Below are positions 11,669-24,200 of a stretch of 64,000 nucleotides of DNA, piece after piece. Position numbers and translations under genes: made by a program. Source of the DNA: Loripinus fragilis (taxonomy: Eukaryota; Mollusca; Bivalvia; Lucinida; Lucinidae); contig OZ026525.1 in NCBI GenBank assembly GCA_964019695.1, positions 69,237,753 to 69,301,752 of the forward strand, in the 5' to 3' direction. Numbering within the stretch: the first letter of the stretch is position 1; each line of letters opens with the position of its first letter. The notes beneath the pieces are model-generated. The model saw only the letters and a program-made list of their open reading frames with translations, made no database searches and had not been told where the DNA came from.

Positions 11669-12111
11669 TGTGCGCCTTAACAATTTAAGTGCACAGTGAT
11701 CTTTGAGTGAACAGTGAACTTTTAGCGCGCACAAAACGGACCTATTTTTAATGCTGCACTCATAGATAATTGCATTACAATAACAGCTATCTAAACTTTA
11801 ACATTTTTTAAACTTGAAAAACATATAATATCTTGACAAACAGTGTAGACCAAGAAAAAATGCCACATTCTGTGTCATCGAGACATATCATTAAGTTCTA
11901 GACTGTTTGCTAAAATGGAAATATAACATGGATTTAAGAACTGCATTGTTCATATATCATAAAACTATGTTTGCATTGATCATAACAAAAATTTTCAGCC
12001 ATAAAAATATCTTGAAAAATACTCTGATTTTGTCTGAAACATCTGACAATCGCTTACACATGTAGACACTGTCTGTCTGTGTATTACCATACATTCTGAT
12101 TAGTGGTACAG

Positions 12112-12344
12112 TACAGTCTATTTATAACACATCTCATTAAAACACAGATTTGGATATAACATGGTCATATTGTGACTTCCATTTTTAGACCATCAAATTT
12201 TACAAAGGAATTAAAGGAAAATGACCACAGAATGGTCATTTTCCTACAAATTACTTTGTAAAATTGTCCCTTTATAACATGACTTGCTTATATCATGGTC
12301 CATTGCTATCGACCAGCATAGCCTTATAAAGGAATGACACTGTA
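12112..12344. mobile_element. MITE family C, copy 1
   Basis: Ends TACAGTCTATTTATAACAC and CTTATAAAGG..CACTGTA form an imperfect TIR, with inner palindrome TGGTCATTTTCCT. Pogo/Tigger-like CAGT ends. Confidence 0.7.
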
Positions 12345-12356
12345 ATTATATTTAAG

Positions 12357-12527
12357 AAATAGATCAGCTCTAGCAGTGAACTGTTGTATAATAATTCACT
12401 GTTTAGAGGTCAGTAGTAAAGAAGATCAAATCACGAGTGCGCAGTGCGAGTGATTTATCTTCTTACAAATGACCCACAAACAGTGAATTATTACTCAACA
12501 ATTCATGCACTAGAGCTGATCTATTTC
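12357..12527. mobile_element. Palindromic element, 48-bp arms
   Basis: AAATAGATCAGCTCTAG pairs with CTAGAGCTGATCTATTT, and inner ATAATTCACTGTTT pairs with AAACAGTGAATTATT. The two arms enclose a middle of about 75 bp. Confidence 0.75.
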
Positions 12528-12969
12528 GATTCTTACACACAATAAACGACCAAGACACATTTGAAGTCTTCAGCTTCTTCCAAATTTCTGCCATTGCACC
12601 GAAGAAATCTGCCAATAGTTGGACTGTGTCACATACGTTTACATGAATATGTAGCGTCTTTCAAGCGTAAATACGATGTTACACCGTCTAACACCACGAC
12701 TGACGTCATTTTGAAGTAACAATTGACGTCAGCTAGTGCACGCTTTCCACACGCTTTCAAAACTGTATTTTGTTTGATATATCACATTTTTTATCATTGG
12801 CTCTATAGGCGAGGTGTGTTAGAATAACAATTATATGGATTTATGAACTGCATTGTTCATATATTATAAAACTGTGTTTGCATTGATAAATTACAAAATT
12901 TTCTGACACTAAAAATATCTTACAATAGACACTGTCTATGTATTTCTCTACATTCTGATTAGTACTTCA

Positions 12970-13206
12970 GTGCAGTCCCTTTATAACACACCTAATTATT
13001 ACACCTGATTTCGATATAAAGGATCATGTTGTGGCTCCCAAATTTTAACATGAAATTTTACAAAGGAATTGTTTAATAATGACCATTAAATGCTCATTTT
13101 CCTACAAAATGTAAGATTGTCCGTTTATAGCACAATTTGCTCATATCATGGTTCATTGCAATGGACTCCAAAGATAGGTCTATAAAGGGACAGCACAGCC
13201 ACTGTA
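12970..13206. mobile_element. MITE family C, copy 2
   Basis: CAGTCCCTTTATAACACACC at the left and TATAAAGGGACAG..CACTGTA at the right. Confidence 0.7.
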
Positions 13207-13354
13207 TTTATATTAACAATATGAATTTAGGGACTGCATTGTTCATATATTATAAAACTGTGTTTGCATTGATAATTACAAAATTTTCTGACACTATAAA
13301 AAACTTGAAAAATACTCTGGTTTTTTTCTGAAACATCTCACAATCACATACATA

Positions 13355-13594
13355 TGAGCTGTGACATGAGGTTTCCAACAATGTGGTTAGTAGGACCAGC
13401 AAAGGCTCAGACCAGCCTGCGCATATGCGCAGTCTGATCAGAGCCTTTGCTAGTGGCTTGAATATTGTATTGAATGTTAAGCTACTGACCAAACATCATT
13501 TGGAGTTTCTAAGCTTAAAAGGAGGCTGCACAGGCTCGTCTGAGTCTAAACCTGTCAAAATGCCACATTGTTGGAAATCACATGTCACGGCTCA
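13355..13594. mobile_element. MITE family A, copy 2
   Basis: Full-length copy with TIRs TGAGCTGTGACATGAG / CATGTCACGGCTCA, flanked by ATAT-type sequence on both sides. Confidence 0.85.
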
Positions 13595-13643
13595 TATATA
13601 GACACTGTCTGTGTATTTCCATACATTCAGATTAGTACTACAG

Positions 13644-13877
13644 TGCAATCCCTTTATGACACACCTAATTATAACACTTGATTTTGATATAAAAGGATCA
13701 TGTTGTGGCTCCCAAATTTTAACATGAAATTTTACAAAGGAATCATAGGATAATGACCAAATGCTCATTTTCCTACAAAATGTAAAATTGTCCGTTTATA
13801 GCACAATTTGCTCATATCATGGTCCATTGCAATGGACCCCAAAGATAGGTCTATAAAGAGACAGCACAGTCACTGTA
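13644..13877. mobile_element. MITE family C, copy 3
   Basis: Nearly identical to copy 2, consistent with the block duplication of this region. Confidence 0.7.
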
Positions 13878-14388
13878 ATTATATTAAAAATATGGATTTA
13901 AGAACTGCATTGTTCACATATTATGAAAATGTGTTTGCATTGATCATTACAAAATTTTCTGACATTAAAAATATCTTGAAAAATACTCTGTTTTTTTTCT
14001 GAAACATTTCACAATCACATACACTGTCTGTGTATTTCCATACATTCTGATTAGTACAACAGTGTATTCCCTTTAAAACACATCTAATTATAACACAGAT
14101 TTAGATTATTTTTTTTTCATGTTGTGGCCCCAAATTTATTTTTACCATCATTTATCATATGACCTTGCGCCATACGTCACACATATGGCAAAACCCTAAC
14201 GTTTTCACCCAAAAATATGATTTCAAAATAATTTTAATGTCATATGATAAATAGAATCTATCAATAGCTGAAAGAATTGATTGAAAAAAGTTGAATTTGA
14301 AAAAAAATCAGCAATAGACAAAAAAGCAAGCAAAATTATCCAGTAGGCATAGTTAAAGGAATATAATTTATTTTGAAATGAGCCATGA

Positions 14389-14617
14389 CATGATATATCG
14401 GACATTGTGGTATGTGCGACCAGCAAAAGCTCAGATCAGCCTGCGCATACCCGCAGTCTGATCAGAGCCTTTGCTAGTTGCTTGAATATTCTACAACTGT
14501 TAAGCTACTGTCTGAACATCATTTGGAGTTTCTAAGCTTAAAATAAGGCTGCACAGGCTTGTATGAGTCTACACTTGTCAAAATACCAAATTGTTGGAAA
14601 TCACATGTTACGGCTCA
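14389..14617. mobile_element. MITE family A, copy 3
   Basis: TIRs TGAGCCATGACATGA / TCACATGTTACGGCTCA, with the inner CAGCCTGCGCATACCCGCAG arm diverged. Confidence 0.8.
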
Positions 14618-14745
14618 AATGTGTTCCAAAAATAATTGCATTGTATAAAAATTATGATGGTGCACTGGTGTTGTAGAAAAAAACAGCCTCCTATCAAGTA
14701 CTTCAAACTATAAAAATATCCTCTTAAAAATGAGTTACATAAATA

Positions 14746-14983
14746 TGGGCCTCAAAGTGAGAAAACCTTTCTTTGGGGGTTTGCGAAAAACAAAAGGACA
14801 GACCAGCCTGCCCATCCGCGCAGTCTGATCAGCACCTTTGTTATTCGCTTATTGGAAAATATCATATCTAGACTTGCTACAAAAAAAATTTCAATTGTCA
14901 AGCTAGTCTCTATAGCTGAGGAGACTGGTTTGAGTCTCGCTCGACTGAAACCCCCGAAGACAGGTTTTGTCATGTTGAGGCCT
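14746..14983. mobile_element. MITE family F, copy 1
   Basis: Ends GGGCCTCAAAGTGAGAAAAC and GTTTTGTCATGTTGAGGCCT. It contains ACCAGCCTGCCCATCCGCGC and GTCTCTATAGCTGAGGAGAC. Five copies in the window, orientation variable. Confidence 0.8.
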
Positions 14984-15764
14984 ATATATAATAATTCTAT
15001 ATCAAAGGTAATTCTATATCATTAAAAGCTAATATAAAAACTAAATCTTAACAATACATTCCAAAAACTTACAATTACATGAATTCATTTGCATTGACTT
15101 TAGATGATTAAAACATAAGCTGAAAATCTTGATTGAGGTTTTGTAATCTTATGGCATTTCAAGATTATTTTACTTACTTCAAGCTAGGGCTGGCACGATT
15201 AATCAAAATATTGGTTAATTGGTCGATACACAATAGAAAAACCATTATCAATATGAAAATTCAAAAATCTGTTACTTTCAATGGATGTTCTATTTGTTCA
15301 TCCAATTAAAATTTAAGCCGTGTTGTCTCATGTGATGTTTTGTTTTGACTGTTTAAAGTAGCACAAAAAATATTCGTCAGATAAACAATCTAGTATGCAA
15401 GGTTTTTCCCCACAGTAAAATTGGTTCTGGAAGCTTTCAATTTTACAGACGATTTACAGTGGGTCTTATTTTACACAATGATGTTTGTGTCATGCAAACT
15501 TGACTTCCTTTTTGTATGACGCCACACAGCGTGACATCAACAATGGCCGACTTTTCCAATTATAGAGTCAATTTCCTACCACCACAGTGGATGAAGACTT
15601 GATTTGAGCGAAGGTGCCAATCTTTAATTGAAACCTATTGTCTTTGAATAAATAACACATTACTAAGTGTTGCATTGCAATTTGATGGTAAAATCAATTT
15701 CATTGACCATGCAAAAGTTGTCAAAACATTCCTAGACCTTCTTTCAAGTTTTGAGTGATTACTA

Positions 15765-17137
15765 TACGAGGGACGTTTTTTATGTTCGTAGAAAGGTAGA
15801 TTTAATGAAAACGGCGATAGTAAATGCATACATCATGCATACATTTGGAAAGATTGAGCTTTTATCTATACATGCAACCTAAAATTATTTCAAATTGCAT
15901 TACTTTAATGACTTCTAAGAGGCAAAGACATACCTATATATCGCACACTGGAAATATGGTAGAAATATGACATTTATGGACTTCGTCTCTGACAGAACGT
16001 TAGAAACAATAGCATGAAAATGGGCCCATAGCAACACACAGCTTCTGAAAATATGGCTGCAGATCAAGGACACCACGAGCTACAATATTATATAAACATT
16101 ATAGCAAATGCACAACAACTATTGGATATGAAAGATTTGTTTGGAACCTCAGCAAATTGAACAGTAGGCATATAAACGTTTAATGTAAAAAGTTGACACA
16201 ATTGGAAGTTGGATACGGGCTTTTGAATGTGGCTTAATATGTTAGTTGTAAATTAGTATTATGTTTTTTCTTGTTCATATGGTTGATGGAAGTGTTATGT
16301 CGACTTTCATTCCAAAACAAGTTTAATACTTTAATTTTATTAGAAATGAACTGCAAAATAAATAGCCTTGTGGGGTGCTAAAATCCCTTATTTTGTATAT
16401 AAATGACGTCATGGAGCGTTAATATATTTAGAAAATACATTAAAACTGTTTTTGTGCCTCTTAATAGGGTTCGAAATAATTGCAATAAGAAAATTATGCA
16501 GATCTGATAGTTATTGTGTTTTGTACGCGGGGTTGATTTACCCCACCCACTTTTTATAACATGGGGGTATGCCAGTACCGGAAGTTACCAGTCACACGCT
16601 TAAATCGATACATCAATATAATAGCTGACGAATGATTGAGTATATCATGCGCTATGCAAAACCAGAAGAAATTTTAAAATTTGTTCACAATCGTTATTTT
16701 AACAGATATAATAAATAGCACTTGACTGTGATTAGTTTGGTATATTGATGGGTGTTTTAAAATTGTTATAGAAGAGCAAACAACATGCTTATAGTTTTGC
16801 TAAACTTATCTACGATTAGCGTTTGAATAATTAATTTTGATGGTGCAAAGAAAAAATCGGCTTGAAAAACACTTATATCACCATAGCGAATGGAACTTAA
16901 CAGTGTCAAATTTCCTAACGGCTGCGTGGTTAAAATGACACGGATTTCGGCCAGTGTCCTTTTTACGCCCTATTCAAAGCTATATATCTTGACCGAGCTA
17001 AGCGCTAATGATGTAAAATTTATATCAAGTGATAGACAGGAGACAGACCTTTCAAAATATATATAGTTATGGTACCGTAAATTCTATGTTTGTAGAGATA
17101 CAGCCCAATTCTACGAACATAAAAAATGACCCTCGTA
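15765..17137. mobile_element. Mariner-like TIR element nested in the hAT-like insertion
   Basis: Flanking TA and TIRs CGAGGGACGTTTTTTATG (15767) and CATAAAAAATGACCCTCG (to 17135), 1.37 kb. The terminal CGAGGG is shared with the element at 2118. I could not read a transposase. A 35-codon ORF starts at an ATG near 16053, but nothing marks it as real. Confidence 0.7.
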
Positions 17138-17463
17138 GTGTTTCCAGGACTTTAGTGACCCCCGTTTTTTGCTAATTATTCTTTAATGGTGATTTTAATT
17201 GAAAAAATAATTAGAGAAATGAATTTAGATACATACCGCGTAATTGAATTTATTTTTTCCACATAAATATGAGTTTTTGTATAGGCTGGGATTAGATGGA
17301 ATTTTGGTGTGTTTTTGCTGCCCTTCTTTGAATTAGTCCCCACCCAAGTGAACCTAGCGATATAAATACAACATGGTTTATGCAGGTCAGTGGAGGTAAT
17401 TCGTCAGTCCCACAGATAAGAGTGCGTAACAGAGATTTATTTGTCCTATTTCTCAACCTAATA

Positions 17464-17530
17464 ATATGTTGTGTGTACTCAAAACAACCGTCTCGATGAT
17501 ATGGTTCTTTTGAGCACACAAAAATACGTG
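17464..17530. repeat. Hairpin family D, copy 2
   Basis: GTGTACTCAAAACAACCGTC pairs imperfectly with ATATGGTTCTTTTGAGCAC. Confidence 0.75.
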
Positions 17531-17786
17531 TTTAAACTGATAAAAACAATCGCAACTTCACGCTAAAATTGCTTAACTGGCACAATCTTCGTGCATTAAG
17601 CTATGATTCACTGCTTATACTGACTCATAAACTTCACTGTACATCTAAAGGCGATGCATTGAAATGGCCTGTGTTAAAAAACGATCCAAGTAACAGTATT
17701 GTCTGAACCTTAAACAATGGCTGAATTCCCTTTCGAGATCATGGTTTCCTAAAAATATGTCTTTCAGGAATACAAGTAGGTTATCA

Positions 17787-17825
17787 AACAGTATGGATCC
17801 AGATAATGCCCAACATTTTTACCTT
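17787..17825. repeat. Hairpin family E, half copy
   Basis: ATCAAACAGTATGGATCCAG and the following AATGCCCAACATT match the left arm of copies at 10.1 and 18.0 kb. The right arm is absent. Confidence 0.5.
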
Positions 17826-17999
17826 AACTTGCCTTTGGTAAAACAGTTAAGCAGTTCAGGGAAATTGCTTTAGCAGGCAAATAGTTGATGCTCTTTAAGT
17901 TTAATGTATATCCCTAATTCGCTATTTCTCGTCAACTCTCTAAACTTGAATTGTCGTCATAAACTCTTTACTTACTAGTGTCGTCTGCTGATTACCTTT

Positions 18000-18066
18000 G
18001 CAAACAATTTGGACCCAGATCAGGCCCGACAAAACGTCGGGCATGATCTGGATCCAAACTGCTTAG
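18000..18066. repeat. Hairpin family E, copy 2
   Basis: GCAAACAATTTGGACCCAG..GCCCGAC pairs with GTCGGGC..CTGGATCCAAACTGC. The stem core CCCGAC is private to this copy. Confidence 0.8.
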
Positions 18067-18928
18067 CCCTCTACTGATATTCCCGAAAGATCATTTTAGA
18101 AAAAGCAACGACAAGGAACAAACTGATTTTGAAAAAAATATCAGCACACGACAAAATCATGACAAATTACCTCGTAGGCAAAAAGAGTCAATGAATTGAA
18201 ATGTACATGCATGTTTCATGCTTAAGCCTTATATGAGCCTGCTTTCAATAGGGCACGGTCTAGGACCCCTATAGACTTTTACAATTGCGCGTGTGCGTGC
18301 GTGTGTGAGTCAAAATGATGACGAGTGAGGTTTGCGAAATAGATTTTCGTTGAATCATCGGATATAGATAGTCCTGTAGGCTAGTACATATGATCATAGC
18401 AATGCAAATATACCACGTGTATCTATTGGGGTACACATAGGTATATTCACAGATAAAAACAACTAAGTTATTCTTTTTCACAGGGGACTGGGGCTTCAGT
18501 TAGAAATAAGGGCGTCTCCCAAAAATACTTATTAGTTACGCGGTGTGCATTTAAATCCACATGGGAAGTGCCGTTCTTCTAAGTTCAATTTAAAGCTGTT
18601 TAAAAAAAGAAAAACGGGGGTCACCTTTAACCTGGAAATACATTAATCGGTTCTAAATCGAAGTTCAAGGACCGATTATCGATTAGCATCGATTAGCCAA
18701 CCCTACTTCAAGCTAAGGTCAAGTGGTTTCCTTAGGTGGTGTCTAACTTTACCCTGCCCTAAAGATCAGCAGTGCTTGCAATAAGATAAATAATCTTGAA
18801 GAACCGTAAAATCCGTAGTTATGGAAACACATCCTGTTATTTGTTTATGATTTATGAAACATTATATATTAAAATGCCGTCATATATTTATATTAAAGTA
18901 AATTGTAAAAAATACACCTTATAAACTG

Positions 18929-19364
18929 ATACAGTGTTTGGGGTTCATTATGAATGGACCGTGTTATAAGTTAATTGTTATAACAAAGGAACTATAATTC
19001 CTTTGTAAAAAGTTATGGTATAAAAAAGTGGAAGCCAATACATGATTATGTTACACTTAACAAAATTTCTAATTGGTCATCTCTGCTAATTGGTCATCAT
19101 TTATAATTGATTTTAACAAAAAGTATGAGAGATATAAAATTGAAATTGTATATATAATTCTTAGGCCCTAATAATTTGTTTGATGTACTGTTTTTTATAA
19201 ATGCTTGAGTTATTGTTGAATAATTGTGACATGATTTCACATTGTGTGCATAAGTTAGGCTTACAAGTTTGCACAAAACTTATCATGGTAATCACTTGTC
19301 GAATTCTGCCCACAAAATCAGATGGCCAATTAGAAAGGTGTGTTATAAAGGGATTGGACTGTAT
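18929..19364. mobile_element. MITE family C, diverged or interrupted copy
   Basis: Left end ATACAGTGTTTGGGGTTC and right end GTGTTATAAAGGGATTGGAC..TGTA. It is longer than other copies, so it may contain an insertion. Confidence 0.5.
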
Positions 19365-19607
19365 ATTGGAAAAAAATTCTATCAACTTCACTTTCACCCT
19401 TAGAATGAAGCAATCATAATATAAATATCAAAACTAGCACTCTTGTGAAGAAATCAAATCATTCTAATGTGTAGAACACTCCTAGCACTCTTGTAAAATC
19501 TAATCATTGCCATGACAATTAGAGGTTATTTTTAGCAAAGGATGTATGTATCCCATTAACTTTTAGCCAAGGCATGAGGTTTTGGTACTCACGCATTGGA
19601 AAAGCCA

Positions 19608-19668
19608 TGTTTTGGGTGCTTAAAAGAACTGTCTCATTGAGAAGGTTCTTTTGTGTACCCACAATGTA
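19608..19668. repeat. Hairpin family D, copy 3
   Basis: GGGTGCTTAAAAGAACTGTC pairs with AAGGTTCTTTTGTGTACCC. Confidence 0.75.
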
Positions 19669-19763
19669 GGTTTTGATTCAATATAAGCCAATTAATTTCA
19701 AATTAACTTCTCTTGACTGGAGGTCTGAATTATCTATTGTATTCATTTGTGCGTACATTATAT

Positions 19764-20000
19764 GGGCCTCAACGCGAGAAAATCTGTCTATGGGGGTTTG
19801 CAAACAACACTGGCGCAGACCACCATGAACATCCGTGCAGTCTGATCAGCGCCTTTCTTATTCGCTTGAGGAAAGTATTATATGTGAACTTGCTACAGGT
19901 AAAATTTCAAGTTTCTAGCTAGTCTCTGTAGCTTAGGAGACTGGTTTGAAACTCACTTTGTCGGAAACCCCAAAGACAGGTTTTCTCGTGACGGGGGCCC
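19764..20000. mobile_element. MITE family F, copy 2
   Basis: GGGCCTCAACGCGAGAAAAT to TTTTCTCGTGACGGGGGCCC. Confidence 0.8.
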
Positions 20001-20149
20001 ATATATCATCTGCCATTGCAAGGCTAAGAAAAGTTTATTTTAAAAATATAATAAATGTTCTAAATTTTTTAACACTTTTCTTTTTCTGTTCTCAAAAAGA
20101 AATGATGGTTTACAAGGCTGGAAGTCACAAAGTCTTTCTCAGAATACCA

Positions 20150-20214
20150 AACTGGCCAGACCCAGATCAGGCTGCTTCTTCAGAAGCAGTCTGATCTGGG
20201 TCTGTGCTGTTTGT
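20150..20214. repeat. Hairpin family E, copy 3
   Basis: CCCAGATCAGGCTGCTTCT pairs with AGAAGCAGTCTGATCTGGG; the loop is TC. Confidence 0.85.
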
Positions 20215-20390
20215 CTAGAGCTTTTTGGCAATCAACTAGTGTTTGAAATTTTAGAACATCTATCGTTATATCAAAAGTTTTCATTTTTCGGCAAAGTGAA
20301 AGCATTTCATCTCGATACTTTCAATTATACTCACAGCATATGTTTTTGACAAGAAATATAGAAAACAGCTGACCAAAATAGTCAATAAAT

Positions 20391-20600
20391 TGCAGTCTCT
20401 TTAAAACACACCTCATTATAATATGGATTTGAACATAAAATGGTCATGTTGTAGCTTCCAATTTTTTTTCCCATGGAGTTTTACAAAGGAATGGTCATTT
20501 TCCTAGAATTCCGTCATAAAAGTGTCCCTTTATAACACAGATGACTTATTACATGGTCCATTCCTATGGTCCCCTAACTTAGTGTTATAAAGGGACTGTA
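20391..20600. mobile_element. MITE family C, copy 4
   Basis: CAGTCTCTTTAAAACACACC at the left and GTGTTATAAAGGGACTGTA at the right. Confidence 0.75.
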
Positions 20601-20740
20601 TTGATTTCTCTTATTTTTCTTGAAAACATTTACTGTGGTACATGGTATGTTTTTCTTGTGACATAAAAACATAAATCATAAATTAATACCCCCTTCCCGT
20701 CGCAACAACTACAACCCCAGCCCCAATATCTAATGCTATG

Positions 20741-21050
20741 CATGCACAGATCCAGAAAATTTTGTGAGAGGGGGTCCAAATCAACTTTGATGTTTTTATT
20801 TATTTTTTTAAGTTGATGGGAGAGGATCCAAATACCTCTAAAAGTTGGCCATTATGGGCCTGCCAGCAAAACGCCATTTAAATGGCGTTTCACTGGTGGG
20901 TTGATGATGGCCCAATAAAATTGAATGCTGGTTTGGTAGCTTTGTGATTTTCCAGGGTAACTGGACCAGTTTTGCTAAGGAACCCTATAGCTTCGTGATT
21001 TTCCAGCAAGGGTCCGGACCCCCTGTCCCCCCTCTGGATCTGTGCATGGC
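20741..21050. mobile_element. TIR element family G, copy 1
   Basis: Ends CATGCACAGATCCAGAAAAT and CTCTGGATCTGTGCATG. Inside is GCCATTTAAATGGC within a hairpin. A longer direct repeat containing CCCCAATATCTAATGCTATG lies on both sides (20720 and 21116). It sits just downstream of the SEC14-like stop codon. Confidence 0.75.
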
Positions 21051-21140
21051 ATGCTTTTGTTTTGAAAATATAAATAGGAAACAAATACCCCACCCCTAAC
21101 AACTGCAACCCCCAACCCCAATATCTAATGCTATGTATAT

Positions 21141-21289
21141 CTAATTATGAGCACTATGATCATCATTAGCTTTGAAGAACTCCTCATCAGTCCTGGTGTC
21201 TGTCTTTGACTCAGGTTCAAGAACCTCAACTAGGTAATGTATCTTCTTATTTCTCGCCCAGCTGTAAGAGTTGTCAAACATGACCACAT
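21141..21289 (-). CDS. SEC14L2-like: SEC14-like exon 12 (terminal)
   Basis: Acceptor TGATTACAG precedes it. It completes Tyr361 and encodes the last GOLD strands (FDNSYSWARNKKIHYLVEVL) and a short charged acidic tail ending DDHSAHN, then TAG at 21143-21141. Confidence 0.93.
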
Positions 21290-24200
21290 CTGTAATCAGA
21301 GAGAAACACAAGTATAAGCTTTTCAAAAAGGCCAGCCATCAGCACTTAGCTTTAATGGGTTGAAAGTACAGCAAAATTTCAGAAGCCATTTCAAGCGAAA
21401 GTGACGAGCTATTAAATGACATAAGCAACTCATCGCCATCTCCACTCACGGAGATGGTGATGAGCTGGTTGTGTCATTTTATTGTTGTGACACCTTGATG
21501 TAATATTCACAGAAAAGGCTATCTCATGCTACACTACACAGCCGGCGCTACCATACAGATTGAATACTTAGTCAATTATAATTGTCATCCACTTGAGGAT
21601 GGCAACAATCATGTATCATCAGAATATGTCACCTATCCAAAAAGATGTTTTCAGCAATTCTATCAACCCTTTGTTCCCTGGTAACTCTTAAATGGGCACT
21701 TTGGCAAACAGAGAAGATCCTGATGAAAAGCCGCAGAAGGCATTATTTCATCAGGATCTGCACTGTTTGATAAGATGATGTTCAATGAAGCATCCAAAGT
21801 TTATCAAGCATATTCTGCACCATTTCAAGCACATCAAATCTTATACTTATTTAAGTCACCATTAACAGTTGTAAATACATGTACTACAGAAAAATAGTAA
21901 AATACAAAGACTTTTCAAGGCCTTAGAGTGATTTTACAGCACTTTTCAAGGTAGATCTAATTTTCAAGGACTCTCAAGAAAGCTCTCTATATTCAAGTAC
22001 TTTTCAAGCCTATGGGAATCTTGGCTTTCAAGAGAATTAGTACTTGTTTGGTAAAATAGAATAGAGTAAAACCTGTCTTAAGCGGCCACTTGAAAATAGA
22101 CAAAACAAAGGTCTTAATGGAAAATGGTAGCTTAATGAAGATCCAAAGTATTGAAGAATGCTCTCTTTGGAGCAACCTGCAATACTTTTGATCTGCATTA
22201 AGCAATAATCGGTATTGAAAAGCAATTTGGTGTGTGTTTTTGAGCTTGTTTGTTTGATTTGATTCTTTACGTCCCATCAACAATCTTTCAGTTATAAAGG
22301 GACAGGTCTTCCTGGGTTGAACCAGTACTAAGCTAGGATTAATGTTCTTGCTCAAGGACACAACACAGTGACACCGGTGAGGCTCGAACCCGCAGCCCGT
22401 CAAGAACTCTACCGCTAAGCCACTGCGCTCCCTATGTGTGTGTTTTTTAGTGGCCACTTAAGACAGGTTTTACTGCATTATAGCTACGTACATGTTCCAG
22501 TTTTCTCGCATTCAACAACACCATCCTCTGGTACTAGATGACTATTAGCTCTCTGAGGTTTTAACACTTCTGCCATATCTGCAATCTTCTGTTTGCCATC
22601 AGCCGTCTTCCTATATACACCGAATCCTATATCATAGCCTTCTGATAGGAACTCCCATCTAAAGATTAAACAAGATTCATAGGTTAAAATTTAGAATATG
22701 ATTTCACTTCTATCGTACCATGCAATCTTCTGTTTGCCAACAGAAGTCTATCTATACACACCGAATCCTATATCATAGCCTTCTGATAGGAACTCCAATC
22801 TGAAGATTAAATAAGATTCACAGGTTAGAATTTAGAATATTAATTCACTTCAGCCATATCTGCAATCTTCTGTTTGCCATCAGCAGTCTTTCTATACACA
22901 CCAAATCCTATATCATAGCCTTCTGATAGGAACTCCCATCTGTAGATTAAATAAGATTCACAGGTTAGAGTTTAAGAGTATAATTTTGCTTTTAGCATTT
23001 CTGCAATCTTCTGTTTGGCATCAGCAGTCTTCCTATACACACCGAATCCTATATCATAGCCTTCTGATAGGAACTCCCATCTGAAGATTAAAGTTAGAAT
23101 TTAGAATATTATTTCACTTATAAAATATCTGCAATCTTCTATCTTCCTATATACACCGAATCCTATATCATAGCCTTCTGATAGGAACTCCCATCTATAT
23201 ACAGCAAAAATTAAAGGTTAGAAAACAAAATGATTTAATATGACTAGGTGACTTTTAGCTCCCTGAGTTTCTGTTTGGCATCAGAAGTCTTCTTGTACAC
23301 ACCAAATTCTATATTGGAACTCCCTTCAGTATATACAATTGGAGCATTTTGCTCTTTTAGAGCAAATGCTCCATTTTCCATAATATTTTCAAAAGAATTC
23401 AAAACTTAACTTAATTTTTTCTTGATTTTTTTTTCAATGTTGTCTAAAAATAGAAAATGATATCATGATCTAAAATTAGCCTATGGAGTAAAGGATAAAT
23501 AAATTGAACTTTGAGTTTCTCGCGCCTTAAGCTGTATGACTGACCGTCTGTAGGGGATAGGGTTGGAAGGGGTGATGATGACGTGTAATAAAGAGGCCCT
23601 GAAAACTTTAACATAAAAATTTTAAGCCGGCCACACCAACCACACGTTTAACTTTGTCACAACAAGTCACACCTTTAGGTATACGCATATTTAAAGTATT
23701 TAAAGAATTCACTAACCTTAGTAAACTATTTGGTTTATGTATTTCGTATTCCAGTTTTAGTGTTGAGCTACTTTTGACAGTGACTGCTGTCATCCTTATA
23801 TCAGGCTCCGGCTGGCTATATAACTCTTTTGGAACCATACCACCTTGCTTTATCTGCAAAAATAAGATTGAAATCTTTTTGATTACCATGGGCTCTTCCA
23901 TATGGAGTGATACAATAAAGTTTGGAGTGTCTTATCAAATACAGAAAACCTGTCTTAAGCAGCCACTCAAAAAAGACAAAACAAAGATCTTTATGACAAA
24001 TGGTAGCTTAATATAGGTCAAAAGAATTGCAGGATGCTCCGCTTATTATGGAGCATTATGCAATACTTTTGACCTGCAAAGGGGAGCATTCTGCAATACT
24101 TTTGACCTGCAAAGGGGAGCATTCTGCAATACTTTTGACCTGCATTGAGACGGTTCTTTTGAGTACCCACAACATACGTTATGGTTGAGAAATAAGAAAA

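Larger units (their letters stand above)
11840..14130. repeat. Composite tandem repeat block
   Basis: A segment around GAACTGCATTGTTCATATAT recurs near 11938, 12844, 13231 and 13901 together with neighbouring MITE family C. The basic unit is about 390-420 bp, enlarged by nested insertions (hairpin element at 12357-12527, MITE A at 13355-13594). Local segmental duplication explains the arrangement. Confidence 0.75.
15186..18704. mobile_element. 3.5-kb hAT-like insertion with nested elements
   Basis: Left end AGGGCTGGCACGATTA (15186) and right end TAGCCAACCCT (to 18704) are imperfect TIRs. The flanks duplicate ACTTCAAGCT (15176-15185 and 18705-18714). The AGGGCTGG..GATTAATCG end style is typical of hAT elements, though the duplication looks longer than 8 bp. 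No intact transposase is readable. Inside are a mariner-like element (15765-17137), a hairpin D copy (17464-17530) and hairpin E copies (17787-18066). Confidence 0.7.

Noticed and set aside
16053..16160. 35-codon ORF in the nested mariner-like element
   Set aside because: Too short, no transposase motif, no homology recognised.
21993..22457. 154-codon minus-strand ORF
   Set aside because: Composed of MITE B and SINE sequence read through.
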